Shown here: positions 7,714 to 15,145 of the stretch, piece after piece | How positions within the stretch are numbered: the first letter of the stretch is position 1 | Layout: the number at the start of each line of letters is the position of its first letter | NCBI GenBank assembly: GCA_902462325.1 | Contig: CABQBF010000049.1 | Span: 1-16,657, forward strand | From: an uncultured Peptococcaceae bacterium | Lineage (GTDB): Bacteria; Bacillota; Peptococcia; Peptococcales; Peptococcaceae | Reading direction: 5' to 3' | Length of the DNA stretch: 16,657 nucleotides | Translations under genes and position numbers: made by a program | The notes under the pieces: model-generated | Databases searched by the model: none | Seen by the model: the letters and a program-made list of their open reading frames with translations, nothing else | What the model was told of the DNA's origin: nothing

Positions 7714-8766
7714 TTGCAGAGAAGAGAAACCAGCAATTTTAAGATTGGCGCAGTGGGTGTTGGCTCTGCCTATCCAATCAGTATCCAGTCCATGACCAAT
7801 ACCGATACGCGTAATGCAGAGGCAACTTTGCGACAAATTGGGCAATTAGCCGAGACTGGTTGCCAATTGGTGCGGGTGGCCGTACCTGACGAGGAAGCGG
7901 CGCAGGCGTTGAAGCTAATTTGCAAACAAAGTCCTGTACCTGTGATTGCCGATATTCATTTTAATCATCGGTTAGCCTTGTTGGCTATGGAGAATGGTGT
8001 TTCGGCCCTGCGGATTAATCCGGGCAATATCGGCAGTGTGCAGAAGGTGCGGGAGGTTGTCAGCAAAGCAGAGAGTTTGGGCATTCCCATTCGCATTGGC
8101 GTCAATGCCGGTTCCTTAGAAAAAGAGTTGTTGGCCCAATATCAGCATCCCACAGCAGAAGCGTTGGTAGAAAGTGCGATGCGCCATGTTCATATTTTAG
8201 AAGATTTGAATTTTGAACAAATAAAAATATCTCTGAAGGCTTCTGATGTGCCGTTGATGATTGCTGCGTACCGTTTGATTGCGCAGCAGGTGCCATATCC
8301 GCTGCATCTGGGCGTGACAGAGGCGGGCAATGCCAAATATGGCACGGTGAAGTCGGCCATTGGCATTGGCACTTTGTTGGCGGAAGGGATTGGCGATACG
8401 ATTCGTGTATCGCTGACAGGCAATCCGTTGCAGGAAATTCCGGTGGCTAAGCAAATTTTGCGTTCACTGGATTTGTATCCCAAAGGTGTAGAGTTGATTT
8501 CCTGTCCAACCTGCGGACGCACGCAAATTGGGCTGGAGCATTTGGTGGAACAGGTAGATCAGTTGGTGAGCAAAATAGATAAACCGCTAAAGCTGGCTGT
8601 GATGGGCTGTGTGGTAAATGGACCGGGAGAAGCGCGGGAGGCAGATTTAGGCATTGCTGGCGGCAAAGGCGAAGGGCTGATTTTCCGTAAAGGAGAGATT
8701 ATTAAAAAGGTGCCGGAAGCTCAATTACTGGCTGCCTTTCAGGAGGAATTGGACAAGCTGTTATAA
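7714..8766 (+). CDS. ispG: 4-hydroxy-3-methylbut-2-enyl-diphosphate synthase (GcpE)
   Basis: This is the [4Fe-4S] enzyme that reduces MEcPP to HMBPP, the penultimate step of the MEP pathway, using ferredoxin or flavodoxin as donor. With the start proposed here it has 350 residues. The TIM-barrel part opens with RRET and IQSMTNTDTRN; the cluster ligands are Cys264 and Cys267 (CPTCGRT) and Cys299 (MGCVVNGPGEA), with catalytic Glu306 nearby. I chose TTG at 7714 rather than the in-frame GTG at 7705, because the AGAAGGTGA ribosome site (7700-7708) would overlap that GTG but sits about 5 nt before the TTG, and family members usually start right before the RR-x-T segment. Second MEP-pathway gene of the operon. 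Confidence 0.95.
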   Translation: MQRRETSNFKIGAVGVGSAYPISIQSMTNTDTRNAEATLRQIGQLAETGCQLVRVAVPDEEAAQALKLICKQSPVPVIADIHFNHRLALLAMENGVSALRINPGNIGSVQKVREVVSKAESLGIPIRIGVNAGSLEKELLAQYQHPTAEALVESAMRHVHILEDLNFEQIKISLKASDVPLMIAAYRLIAQQVPYPLHLGVTEAGNAKYGTVKSAIGIGTLLAEGIGDTIRVSLTGNPLQEIPVAKQILRSLDLYPKGVELISCPTCGRTQIGLEHLVEQVDQLVSKIDKPLKLAVMGCVVNGPGEAREADLGIAGGKGEGLIFRKGEIIKKVPEAQLLAAFQEELDKLL

Positions 8767-8826
8767 GCTGTCTTTTCATAAAAGTAAAGTAAGGATAAAG
8801 AACAAATTGGGGAGAGAAAGCATATT

Positions 8827-10536
8827 ATGAGAATGAGCAAAGCATTAATACCGACATTACGAGATAATCCAGCAGAAGCGGATACTGTCAGCCAGCAGCT
8901 TTTGGTGCGGGCTGGTTTCATCCGCAAAAGCGCTGCGGGATTATATCATTATCTGCCGTTGGGCAAACGGGTACTACAAAAAATTGAGAATATTGTGCGG
9001 GAAGAAATGGACGCCTTTGGTTGCCAAGAACTTTTGATGCCCATTGTGCAGCCTGCTGAACTGTGGCTGGAAACTGGTCGTTGGAATGCTTATGGTGCTG
9101 AAATGTTTAAAGTGACGGACCGTCATGAGCGGCAGTTTTGTTTAGGGCCCACCCATGAAGAAATGATTACGGATTTGGTGCGCAATGAGGTTAATTCCTA
9201 CCGTCAGCTGCCTTTACGGTTATATCAAATTCAGAATAAGTATCGGGATGAAAAACGGCCTCGTTTTGGCTTGATTCGTGGCAGAGAATTTGTGATGAAA
9301 GATATGTATTCTTTTGACCGGGATCCAGAGGGATTGGACCAATGCTATTGGGATATGTACCAGGCATATACCAATATCTTTAATCGCTGCGGTTTGAAAT
9401 TCCGTCCTATTGAAGCAGACGGCGGTGCTATCGGTGACAGTCAAACCCATGAATTCACCGCTTTAGCAGACATCGGGGAAAATACAGTGGTGTATTGTGA
9501 GCATTGCGGCTATGCGGCCAATATTGAAATTGCGCCGTGCCCAGTTCCGGAAGCGCAAAGCAGTGTAGAAGCAGCGTTACCGATGGAGAAGGTTTATACG
9601 CCAGATTCAAAAACGATTGAAGCAGTTGGCAACTATTTGCAGGTACCAGCACAGAAATGTATTAAAACATTATTTTTCCAGGCCGACGATGAATTAATTT
9701 GTGTGCTGGCTCGAGGTGATCATGAAGTTAATGATGTAAAAGTACAGCGCGTGCATCCTTGTCTGGCGTTGGAGATGGCGGAAGAAGACGACGTTGTAAA
9801 AAAAGTGGGCTGCAATTTTGGCTCTCTGGGGCCGGTGGGTTTACAGGGGATAAAGATTTATGCAGATTTGGCAGTAGAACAGATGGTAAATCTGGTTTGC
9901 GGTGCCAATGAAGAAGCTTATCATTATATCAATGTAAATCCGGGACGGGATTTTCAGGTAGAAGGCTATTATGATTTGCGAATGATGCAAGAAGGCGAAG
10001 CTTGCCCGAAATGCGGTCAAAAATTGGATTCGGCCCGCGGTATTGAAGTCGGACAGATTTTCAAGTTGGGGACCAAATATAGTGAAGCCCTGGGCGCTAC
10101 GTATCTGGATGAAAACGGTAAGACACAAGTCATTCATATGGGTTGCTATGGTGTAGGTGTCAGCCGTACCATGGCTGCTACCGTGGAACAGAACCACGAT
10201 GAAAACGGCATGATTTGGCCGAAAAGTATTGCGCCTTATCATGTGGTGGTTGTGCCGATTTCTGCGAAAGATGAAAAGCAGATGGCCATTGCGGAACAAA
10301 TTTATACTGATTTGCAGAAGCGAGGCGTAGAAGTGATGCTGGATGACCGCAACGAACGGCCCGGCGTGAAATTTAAGGATGCAGACTTGATTGGCTATCC
10401 ATTACGTATCACAGTAGGCAAGAAAGCAGTGGAAGAACAAATTGTGGAACATAAATTGAGAACAGCAGCCGAAAATGAAATCGTTGCTGTCGGTGAAGTT
10501 GTAGAAAAAGCTGTATCCTATATTTTTTCTGAATAA
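8827..10536 (+). CDS. proS: Prolyl-tRNA synthetase, bacterial type with editing domain
   Basis: This class II synthetase charges tRNA-Pro. At 569 residues it is the long bacterial form. Class II motif 2 is seen in RDEKRPRFGLIRGREFVMKD, and motif 3 in GCYGVGVSRTMAATVEQ. Between them (about residues 225-400) lies the YbaK-like insertion that deacylates mischarged Ala-tRNA-Pro. The C terminus is the anticodon-binding domain (about 470-569, with VMLDDRNERPGVKFKDADLIG). CEHCG and CPKCG pairs flank the insertion. The ATG at 8827 is preferred to the ATG two codons later because of its closer spacing (12 nt) to GGAG (8811-8814). No T-box fits in the 60-nt gap upstream. Confidence 0.97.
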   Translation: MRMSKALIPTLRDNPAEADTVSQQLLVRAGFIRKSAAGLYHYLPLGKRVLQKIENIVREEMDAFGCQELLMPIVQPAELWLETGRWNAYGAEMFKVTDRHERQFCLGPTHEEMITDLVRNEVNSYRQLPLRLYQIQNKYRDEKRPRFGLIRGREFVMKDMYSFDRDPEGLDQCYWDMYQAYTNIFNRCGLKFRPIEADGGAIGDSQTHEFTALADIGENTVVYCEHCGYAANIEIAPCPVPEAQSSVEAALPMEKVYTPDSKTIEAVGNYLQVPAQKCIKTLFFQADDELICVLARGDHEVNDVKVQRVHPCLALEMAEEDDVVKKVGCNFGSLGPVGLQGIKIYADLAVEQMVNLVCGANEEAYHYINVNPGRDFQVEGYYDLRMMQEGEACPKCGQKLDSARGIEVGQIFKLGTKYSEALGATYLDENGKTQVIHMGCYGVGVSRTMAATVEQNHDENGMIWPKSIAPYHVVVVPISAKDEKQMAIAEQIYTDLQKRGVEVMLDDRNERPGVKFKDADLIGYPLRITVGKKAVEEQIVEHKLRTAAENEIVAVGEVVEKAVSYIFSE

Positions 10537-10665
10537 AACAAGCAGTTTTTTCTATCGTGAAAAAGCCCGTCTGACGAGTGCTTTGTATGGTATCGTCGTT
10601 GTAAGGTGATACGTTGTTGTTGCTTTATGTGGCAAGCATTTGTATGAAAAGGGATGTGGTTGCGG

Positions 10666-11256
10666 ATGTCTTTTTTAAGTTATGACGGGCTTTGGCGGTG
10701 TGAGCTGGTCTTTATTGGCCGGCTCTTGCTGGCCTTGTTGCTGGGCGGCCTAATTGGAATGGAACGGCAGCGAAAACGGGGAAAAAGTAGTGCGGCCGGT
10801 TTCCGTACCCATATTTTGGTGACGGTAGGGTCTTGCATTTTTATGCTGGTGTCAATTTCTATGCCGATGATTATTTATGCGATGCCCGATGGCATTGTCA
10901 ATAATGCAGATCCCGGGCGTATTGCGGCACAGGTGGTTAGTGGCATCGGTTTTTTGGGGGCAGGCGCCATTTTGCAAGGAAAGGGTCGTGTGCATGGTCT
11001 TACCACAGCGGCATCTCTCTGGGTGGTGGCGGCTATTGGCTTAGCTGTAGGAGCGGGCTTGTACTTAACCGCCATTGCAGCCACACTGTTAACCTTTATC
11101 ATTCTCAGTTGGTTTTCTCATTTGGAGGATAAGGCGGAGATTTTGCTGCAAAAGCAGGCAGATGAGAAGGCAAGCAGGCAGAGAGGCACAGAAGATATTG
11201 ATGTAGAAAAAGAGTGTGATGTACTGTTGGAAAGGGCGGACGAGGACAGTAACTAA
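10666..11256 (+). CDS. MgtC/SapB-family inner membrane protein
   Basis: This is a membrane protein of about 196 residues. The MgtC/SapB signatures are clear: GLIGMERQ near the first helix, AGFRTHILVTVGS, then RIAAQVVSGIGFLGAGAIL followed by GLTTAASLWVVAAIGLAVG. About five hydrophobic segments are visible, then a charged cytoplasmic tail of about 50 residues that is too short for the ACT-like domain of virulence MgtC. MgtC is linked to growth in low Mg2+ and intramacrophage survival in pathogens; the role of ordinary bacterial homologues is not settled, so none is assigned. The start is uncertain: ATG 10654 abuts the AAAAGGG ribosome site (10647-10653), so ATG 10666 (12 nt away) or TTG 10660 (6 nt) is likelier. 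The 117-129-nt gap after proS has only weak promoter-like matches. Confidence 0.9.
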   Translation: MSFLSYDGLWRCELVFIGRLLLALLLGGLIGMERQRKRGKSSAAGFRTHILVTVGSCIFMLVSISMPMIIYAMPDGIVNNADPGRIAAQVVSGIGFLGAGAILQGKGRVHGLTTAASLWVVAAIGLAVGAGLYLTAIAATLLTFIILSWFSHLEDKAEILLQKQADEKASRQRGTEDIDVEKECDVLLERADEDSN

Positions 11257-11291
11257 GCAGGAATTCTATTTGAGAAAGGTAGGCTCATCAT

Positions 11292-14200
11292 ATGGAATTG
11301 GATTATAGTGGTTTTCAACAGAAACCAACTCAGGATGTGATAGCTTTTCTGGAAAATGCCAGTGTCCGTAAGATTGCCATCTCACAGCAGACAAAGGGCT
11401 GTGAGATTTTTCTTGCTTGTCAGCAGCTCCCTACACCGGAGCTTTATTTGCATAGCCTGCAGTTTTTTACGGACAATATGACACAGGCCAGTGGTTTGCG
11501 GTTGGTGGTACAGCCGTTGCAGCAACTGCAGGTTGCTGATTTTTTTGAGCAGCATTTTCAACTGTTTATCACCATGCTACAGCAGCAGCATCCCACCATT
11601 GCCGGTTGGTTATATAACAGCTACTGGAAATTAAACGGTGAAGAATTGACCATTTTTATCGGGCAGGAAATCGGAATACGCTTTCTGCATAATATGCGGT
11701 TTACATTGCAGGCCAGCGTTTTATTAGATGAGATACTGCAGGAGAAGCTGATAGTGCAGTTGCAGTGCGACCAGGCCATAAAACCGCCAGAGTTACAGCA
11801 GCGGACGGAATCAGTTGTTTTTACGAAGCCAGCAGCTAAGGCGGCAGTTAAGCAGGAAGAAAAGCCCAGCGACGAAATTGTACTGTTGGGAAAATTGATT
11901 AAGGATGCGCCACGTCCCATTGAATCTTTTGAGGAAGAAGAAAAATTTGTGACGGTGGAAGGCCGTATTTTTGGCTTAGACGTACGGGAACTGAAAAATG
12001 GCAAACAGTTGCTAACCTTCAAAATTACGGACGACCACGATTCCATCACTTGTAAGGTTATTAAAGAAGCAGACGAAATCAAAGAGTTGAAAGGTAAGCT
12101 GAAAAAAGTAAAAGCGTTGAAGGTGAAGGGTAGTATCCGAGAAGATACCTTTGCCCGGGAACTGACCCTGATGGCCTATGATTTGAATTTGACCAAGCTG
12201 AAAAAACGCAATGATTTAGCTGCCGATAAACGGATTGAATTGCATCTGCATACCAATATGAGCGCCAATGATGCCCTCTGTGATGTGGCAGATTTAATTC
12301 AGCTAGCGGCCGATATGGGCCATGAGGCCATTGCCATCACCGACCATGGTGTTGTGCAGTCTTTCCCAGAGGCCTATCAAGCGGGGCAAGCGGCTGGTGT
12401 AAAAATTATTTACGGTCTGGAAGGTTATATCTTTGATGATGACTTGCCGAAAGAAGAACAGCGTACCTATCACTGTATTATTTTGGCTAAAAATAAAGCG
12501 GGGTTGAAGGCTCTATATCAGTTGGTGACAGAGTCTAACCTGAATTTCTTTTACCGTCGTCCACGTATTCCTAAACGGCTTTTGGCGGCAGTGCGGGAAA
12601 ATCTGGTGCTAGGCAGTGCCTGTGAAGCCGGTGAACTGATTCAGACCTATATCAAAACCAAGAAAGATCATGACGCTTTGGTGCGCATTGCAGAATTTTA
12701 TGATTTCTTGGAAGTGCAGCCCCATGGTAACAATGAATTTATGCTGCGCAAAGGAATTTTTTCCACAGAGGCTGAATTAAAGCAAATCAATCTGGATATT
12801 TATGCACTGGGGCAAGAACTGGGCAAGCCGGTTGTGGCCACTGGCGATGTGCATTTTGCCAACAAGGATGACAGTATTTACCGGGCCATTTTAATGGCGG
12901 GGAAAAAATTTGAAGATGCTGACCAGCAAGCGCCATTATTTTACCGTAACACAGAAGAAATGCTGACAGAGTTCGATTATTTTCCGGCAGAAGTTGCCAG
13001 GGAGATTGTGATTACCAATCCTAAGAAAATTATTGCCGATTTTGAAGAATTGAAGCCGGTTCCTGACGGTTTGCATTCGCCGGAGATTGAAGGGGCCGAG
13101 GATGAAATTCGCAATTTGACCTATAGCAAAGCCCATGAATTATATGGGCCGGAGCTGCCGCAAGTAGTGCAGGACCGCATTACCAAGGAGCTGAATTCCA
13201 TTATCGGGAACGGCTTTTCTGTGTTGTATTTGATTGCCCATAAGCTAGTAAAAAAATCCAATGATGATGGATATTTGGTGGGTTCTCGCGGCTCGGTAGG
13301 GTCATCCTTTGTGGCCAATATGACTGGAATTACAGAAGTAAATTCGTTGCCACCTCACTATCGTTGTCCAAATTGTTATCATACGGTTTTCAAAGATGAT
13401 GGAACCTACAGCGCAGGTGCCGATATGCCTGATGCAGTCTGTAAAAAATGCGGCACGCCGATGATTAAAGATGGACATGACATTCCTTTTGAAACCTTTT
13501 TGGGATTTAAAGGTGACAAGGTACCTGATATTGATTTGAATTTCTCAGGTGTTTATCAGCCGCGGGCCCATGCGTATACAGAAGAATTGTTCGGTAAAGA
13601 TAATGTATTTCGCGCCGGCACCTTTCAGACCTTTGCGGAAAAAACAGCCCAAGGTTATGTGGTTAATTATCTCAATGAGCGTAATATTCGGCGCAAACAA
13701 GCTGATATTGAGCGGCTGGCGCTGGGCTTCACCGGTGTGCGCCGCACGACTGGCCAGCATCCAGGCGGATTGATGGTAATTCCTAAGGGGATTGATGTGC
13801 ATGATTTTACGCCGTTACAAATTCCAGCCGATGACCCCACGAAAGGTACGGTGACCACCCATTTTACCTATGAACAAATTCATGACCGGCTGGTAAAGCT
13901 GGATATTCTGGGGCACGATAATCCTACCATTATCCGTATGCTGGAGGATATTACTGGTCGCGACTATAAGGAAATTCCGTTGGATGAAGAGAAAACACTG
14001 TCGCTGTTTTCCAGCACCGAGGCTTTGGGCGTAACGCCGGAGCAGATTGGCTCAGAAGTGGGTACCTACGGGATTCCCGAATTCGGCACCAAATTTACCC
14101 GGCAAATGCTGGTGGATGTTCAGCCCAAAACTTTTTCTGATTTGGTACGCATCAGCGGTTTTTCCCATGGTACCGATGTTTGGTTGGGCAACGCGCAGGA

Positions 14201-14945
14201 CCTAATCTTGAGCGGAACTGCTACTGCTTCAGAAGTAATTGGCTGTCGTGATGATATTATGATTTATTTAATTCATCAGGGCTTAGAGGCGGGGCGAGCC
14301 TTTAAAATTATGGAGAGTGTGCGGAAGGGGCGGGGCTTAAAGCCAGAGGACGAGGACTATATGCGGGAAAATAAAGTGCCGGAATGGTATATTTTGTCCT
14401 GTAAAAAGGTAAAATATTTGTTTCCAAAGGCTCACGCCGTGGCTTATGTGATGATGGCGTTCCGCATTGCTTGGTTTAAAATTTATTATCCGTTGGCCTT
14501 TTATGCCGCTGCTTTTACTGTGCGTGTGGATGATTTTGATGCCGATATTATCTGCAAAGGCCTGCCGGAAATTGAAAATCAGATGAAGAATATCAAAGCC
14601 ATGGGCAATGATGCCACCGACAAGGATAAAAAATTTCAGGTTATTTTAGAAATATGCCTGGAGATGTATCAACGGGGTTATCAGTGTCAGCGGGTAAATT
14701 TGTGGCAGTCGGATGCAGAGCGCTTTCGGGTTGTGGACGGCCAATTGATTCCGCCCTTTGCCGCCTTGCAGGGTTTGGGCCAATCGGTGGCCTGCAGTAT
14801 TGTGGAGGCCAGAGAAAAAGCGCCCTTTACTTCCATTGAAGATTTATCCAATCGCGGTAAAGTAGGAAAAGCTATCATAGAAACGCTGCAAAAGCATGGT
14901 GTGTTGGACGGACTTCCCGAATCGGACCAACTGCAGCTATTTTAA
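11292..14945 (+). CDS. polC: DNA polymerase III alpha subunit, PolC type, lacking the exonuclease domain
   Basis: This is the Gram-positive replicative polymerase, 1217 residues against about 1430-1460 in Bacillus-type PolC. Order: N-terminal domain (1 to about 215), OB fold (about 218-300), PHP domain (about 314-525), polymerase palm/fingers with a CPNC...CKKC zinc site (Cys692, 695, 717, 720), catalytic Asp746 and Asp748 in PDIDLNFSG, and a C-terminal region ending GLPESDQLQLF. The missing piece is the DEDD exonuclease that normally interrupts PHP: residues run from GLEGYIFDDD (375-384) directly to TYHCIILAKN (392-401), with no DIETTG motif anywhere. PHP keeps His318, His320, Asp327, His352, Glu377, His394, Cys444, Asp519 and His521. 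The ATG lies 8 nt after AAGGTAGG. No frameshift is seen, so the short form looks like the native architecture. Last gene of the operon. Confidence 0.96.
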   Translation: MELDYSGFQQKPTQDVIAFLENASVRKIAISQQTKGCEIFLACQQLPTPELYLHSLQFFTDNMTQASGLRLVVQPLQQLQVADFFEQHFQLFITMLQQQHPTIAGWLYNSYWKLNGEELTIFIGQEIGIRFLHNMRFTLQASVLLDEILQEKLIVQLQCDQAIKPPELQQRTESVVFTKPAAKAAVKQEEKPSDEIVLLGKLIKDAPRPIESFEEEEKFVTVEGRIFGLDVRELKNGKQLLTFKITDDHDSITCKVIKEADEIKELKGKLKKVKALKVKGSIREDTFARELTLMAYDLNLTKLKKRNDLAADKRIELHLHTNMSANDALCDVADLIQLAADMGHEAIAITDHGVVQSFPEAYQAGQAAGVKIIYGLEGYIFDDDLPKEEQRTYHCIILAKNKAGLKALYQLVTESNLNFFYRRPRIPKRLLAAVRENLVLGSACEAGELIQTYIKTKKDHDALVRIAEFYDFLEVQPHGNNEFMLRKGIFSTEAELKQINLDIYALGQELGKPVVATGDVHFANKDDSIYRAILMAGKKFEDADQQAPLFYRNTEEMLTEFDYFPAEVAREIVITNPKKIIADFEELKPVPDGLHSPEIEGAEDEIRNLTYSKAHELYGPELPQVVQDRITKELNSIIGNGFSVLYLIAHKLVKKSNDDGYLVGSRGSVGSSFVANMTGITEVNSLPPHYRCPNCYHTVFKDDGTYSAGADMPDAVCKKCGTPMIKDGHDIPFETFLGFKGDKVPDIDLNFSGVYQPRAHAYTEELFGKDNVFRAGTFQTFAEKTAQGYVVNYLNERNIRRKQADIERLALGFTGVRRTTGQHPGGLMVIPKGIDVHDFTPLQIPADDPTKGTVTTHFTYEQIHDRLVKLDILGHDNPTIIRMLEDITGRDYKEIPLDEEKTLSLFSSTEALGVTPEQIGSEVGTYGIPEFGTKFTRQMLVDVQPKTFSDLVRISGFSHGTDVWLGNAQDLILSGTATASEVIGCRDDIMIYLIHQGLEAGRAFKIMESVRKGRGLKPEDEDYMRENKVPEWYILSCKKVKYLFPKAHAVAYVMMAFRIAWFKIYYPLAFYAAAFTVRVDDFDADIICKGLPEIENQMKNIKAMGNDATDKDKKFQVILEICLEMYQRGYQCQRVNLWQSDAERFRVVDGQLIPPFAALQGLGQSVACSIVEAREKAPFTSIEDLSNRGKVGKAIIETLQKHGVLDGLPESDQLQLF
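11379..11411 (+). other. Terminator-like stem-loop inside the start of polC
   Basis: A perfect 9-bp stem, ATCTCACAG (11379-11387) and CTGTGAGAT (11399-11407), has an 11-nt loop and is followed by a short T-run, about 30 codons into polC. It has the shape of an intrinsic terminator or attenuator, but the run is brief and is interrupted by a C at 11412. Such a stem is expected about once by chance in a window of this size. Confidence 0.25.
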
Positions 14946-14968
14946 AATACTATCTTGGATTGAATTTG

Positions 14969-15003
14969 GCAGCAGAGTATTTTTTTATCTCTGCTGCTTT
15001 TTG
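14969..15003 (+). terminator. Intrinsic terminator after polC
   Basis: A perfect 9-bp stem, GCAGCAGAG (14969-14977) and CTCTGCTGC (14989-14997), with an 11-nt T-rich loop, is followed by TTTTTGTG. It lies 24 nt after the polC stop and ends the uppS-polC run, separating it from der. Confidence 0.88.
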
Positions 15004-15061
15004 TGTGAAATACCAGGCTGCATGTTCTGAAAAATTTGCCCTCTGGCCATGGCGCAAACAC

Positions 15062-15090
15062 TTGACGGAATGGTCATTATCGGGGATAAT
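15062..15090 (+). promoter_or_regulatory. Sigma-A-type promoter of der-plsY
   Basis: TTGACG (15062-15067) and GATAAT (15085-15090) are separated by 17 nt, each one mismatch from consensus. The start of transcription would be near 15097, giving a leader of about 50 nt. It follows the polC terminator, so der and plsY form a separate transcription unit. Confidence 0.75.
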
Positions 15091-15145
15091 AAATAAGATA
15101 TCAGTATCAATTGGCAGTTTGTAGGAAGGGAGTTTTTATTTATAT

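Noticed and set aside
8767..8826. T-box riboswitch upstream of proS
   Set aside because: The gap is only 60 nt, too short for a T-box leader, and no T-box core sequence or terminator stem is present.
10590..10612. GTATC/GATAC inverted repeat between proS and the mgtC-family gene
   Set aside because: Five-bp arms with a 13-nt loop and no T-run are expected by chance; not a terminator or a convincing operator.
10620..10648. TTGCTT-N17-TATGAA as a promoter for the mgtC-family gene
   Set aside because: Transcription would begin at or beyond the ribosome site (10647-10653), leaving no usable leader; a chance match is likelier.
11621..12082. Minus-strand ORF of 153 codons, Ser-rich, inside polC
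   Set aside because: Serine-rich translations are typical of frames antisense to real genes; no independent support.
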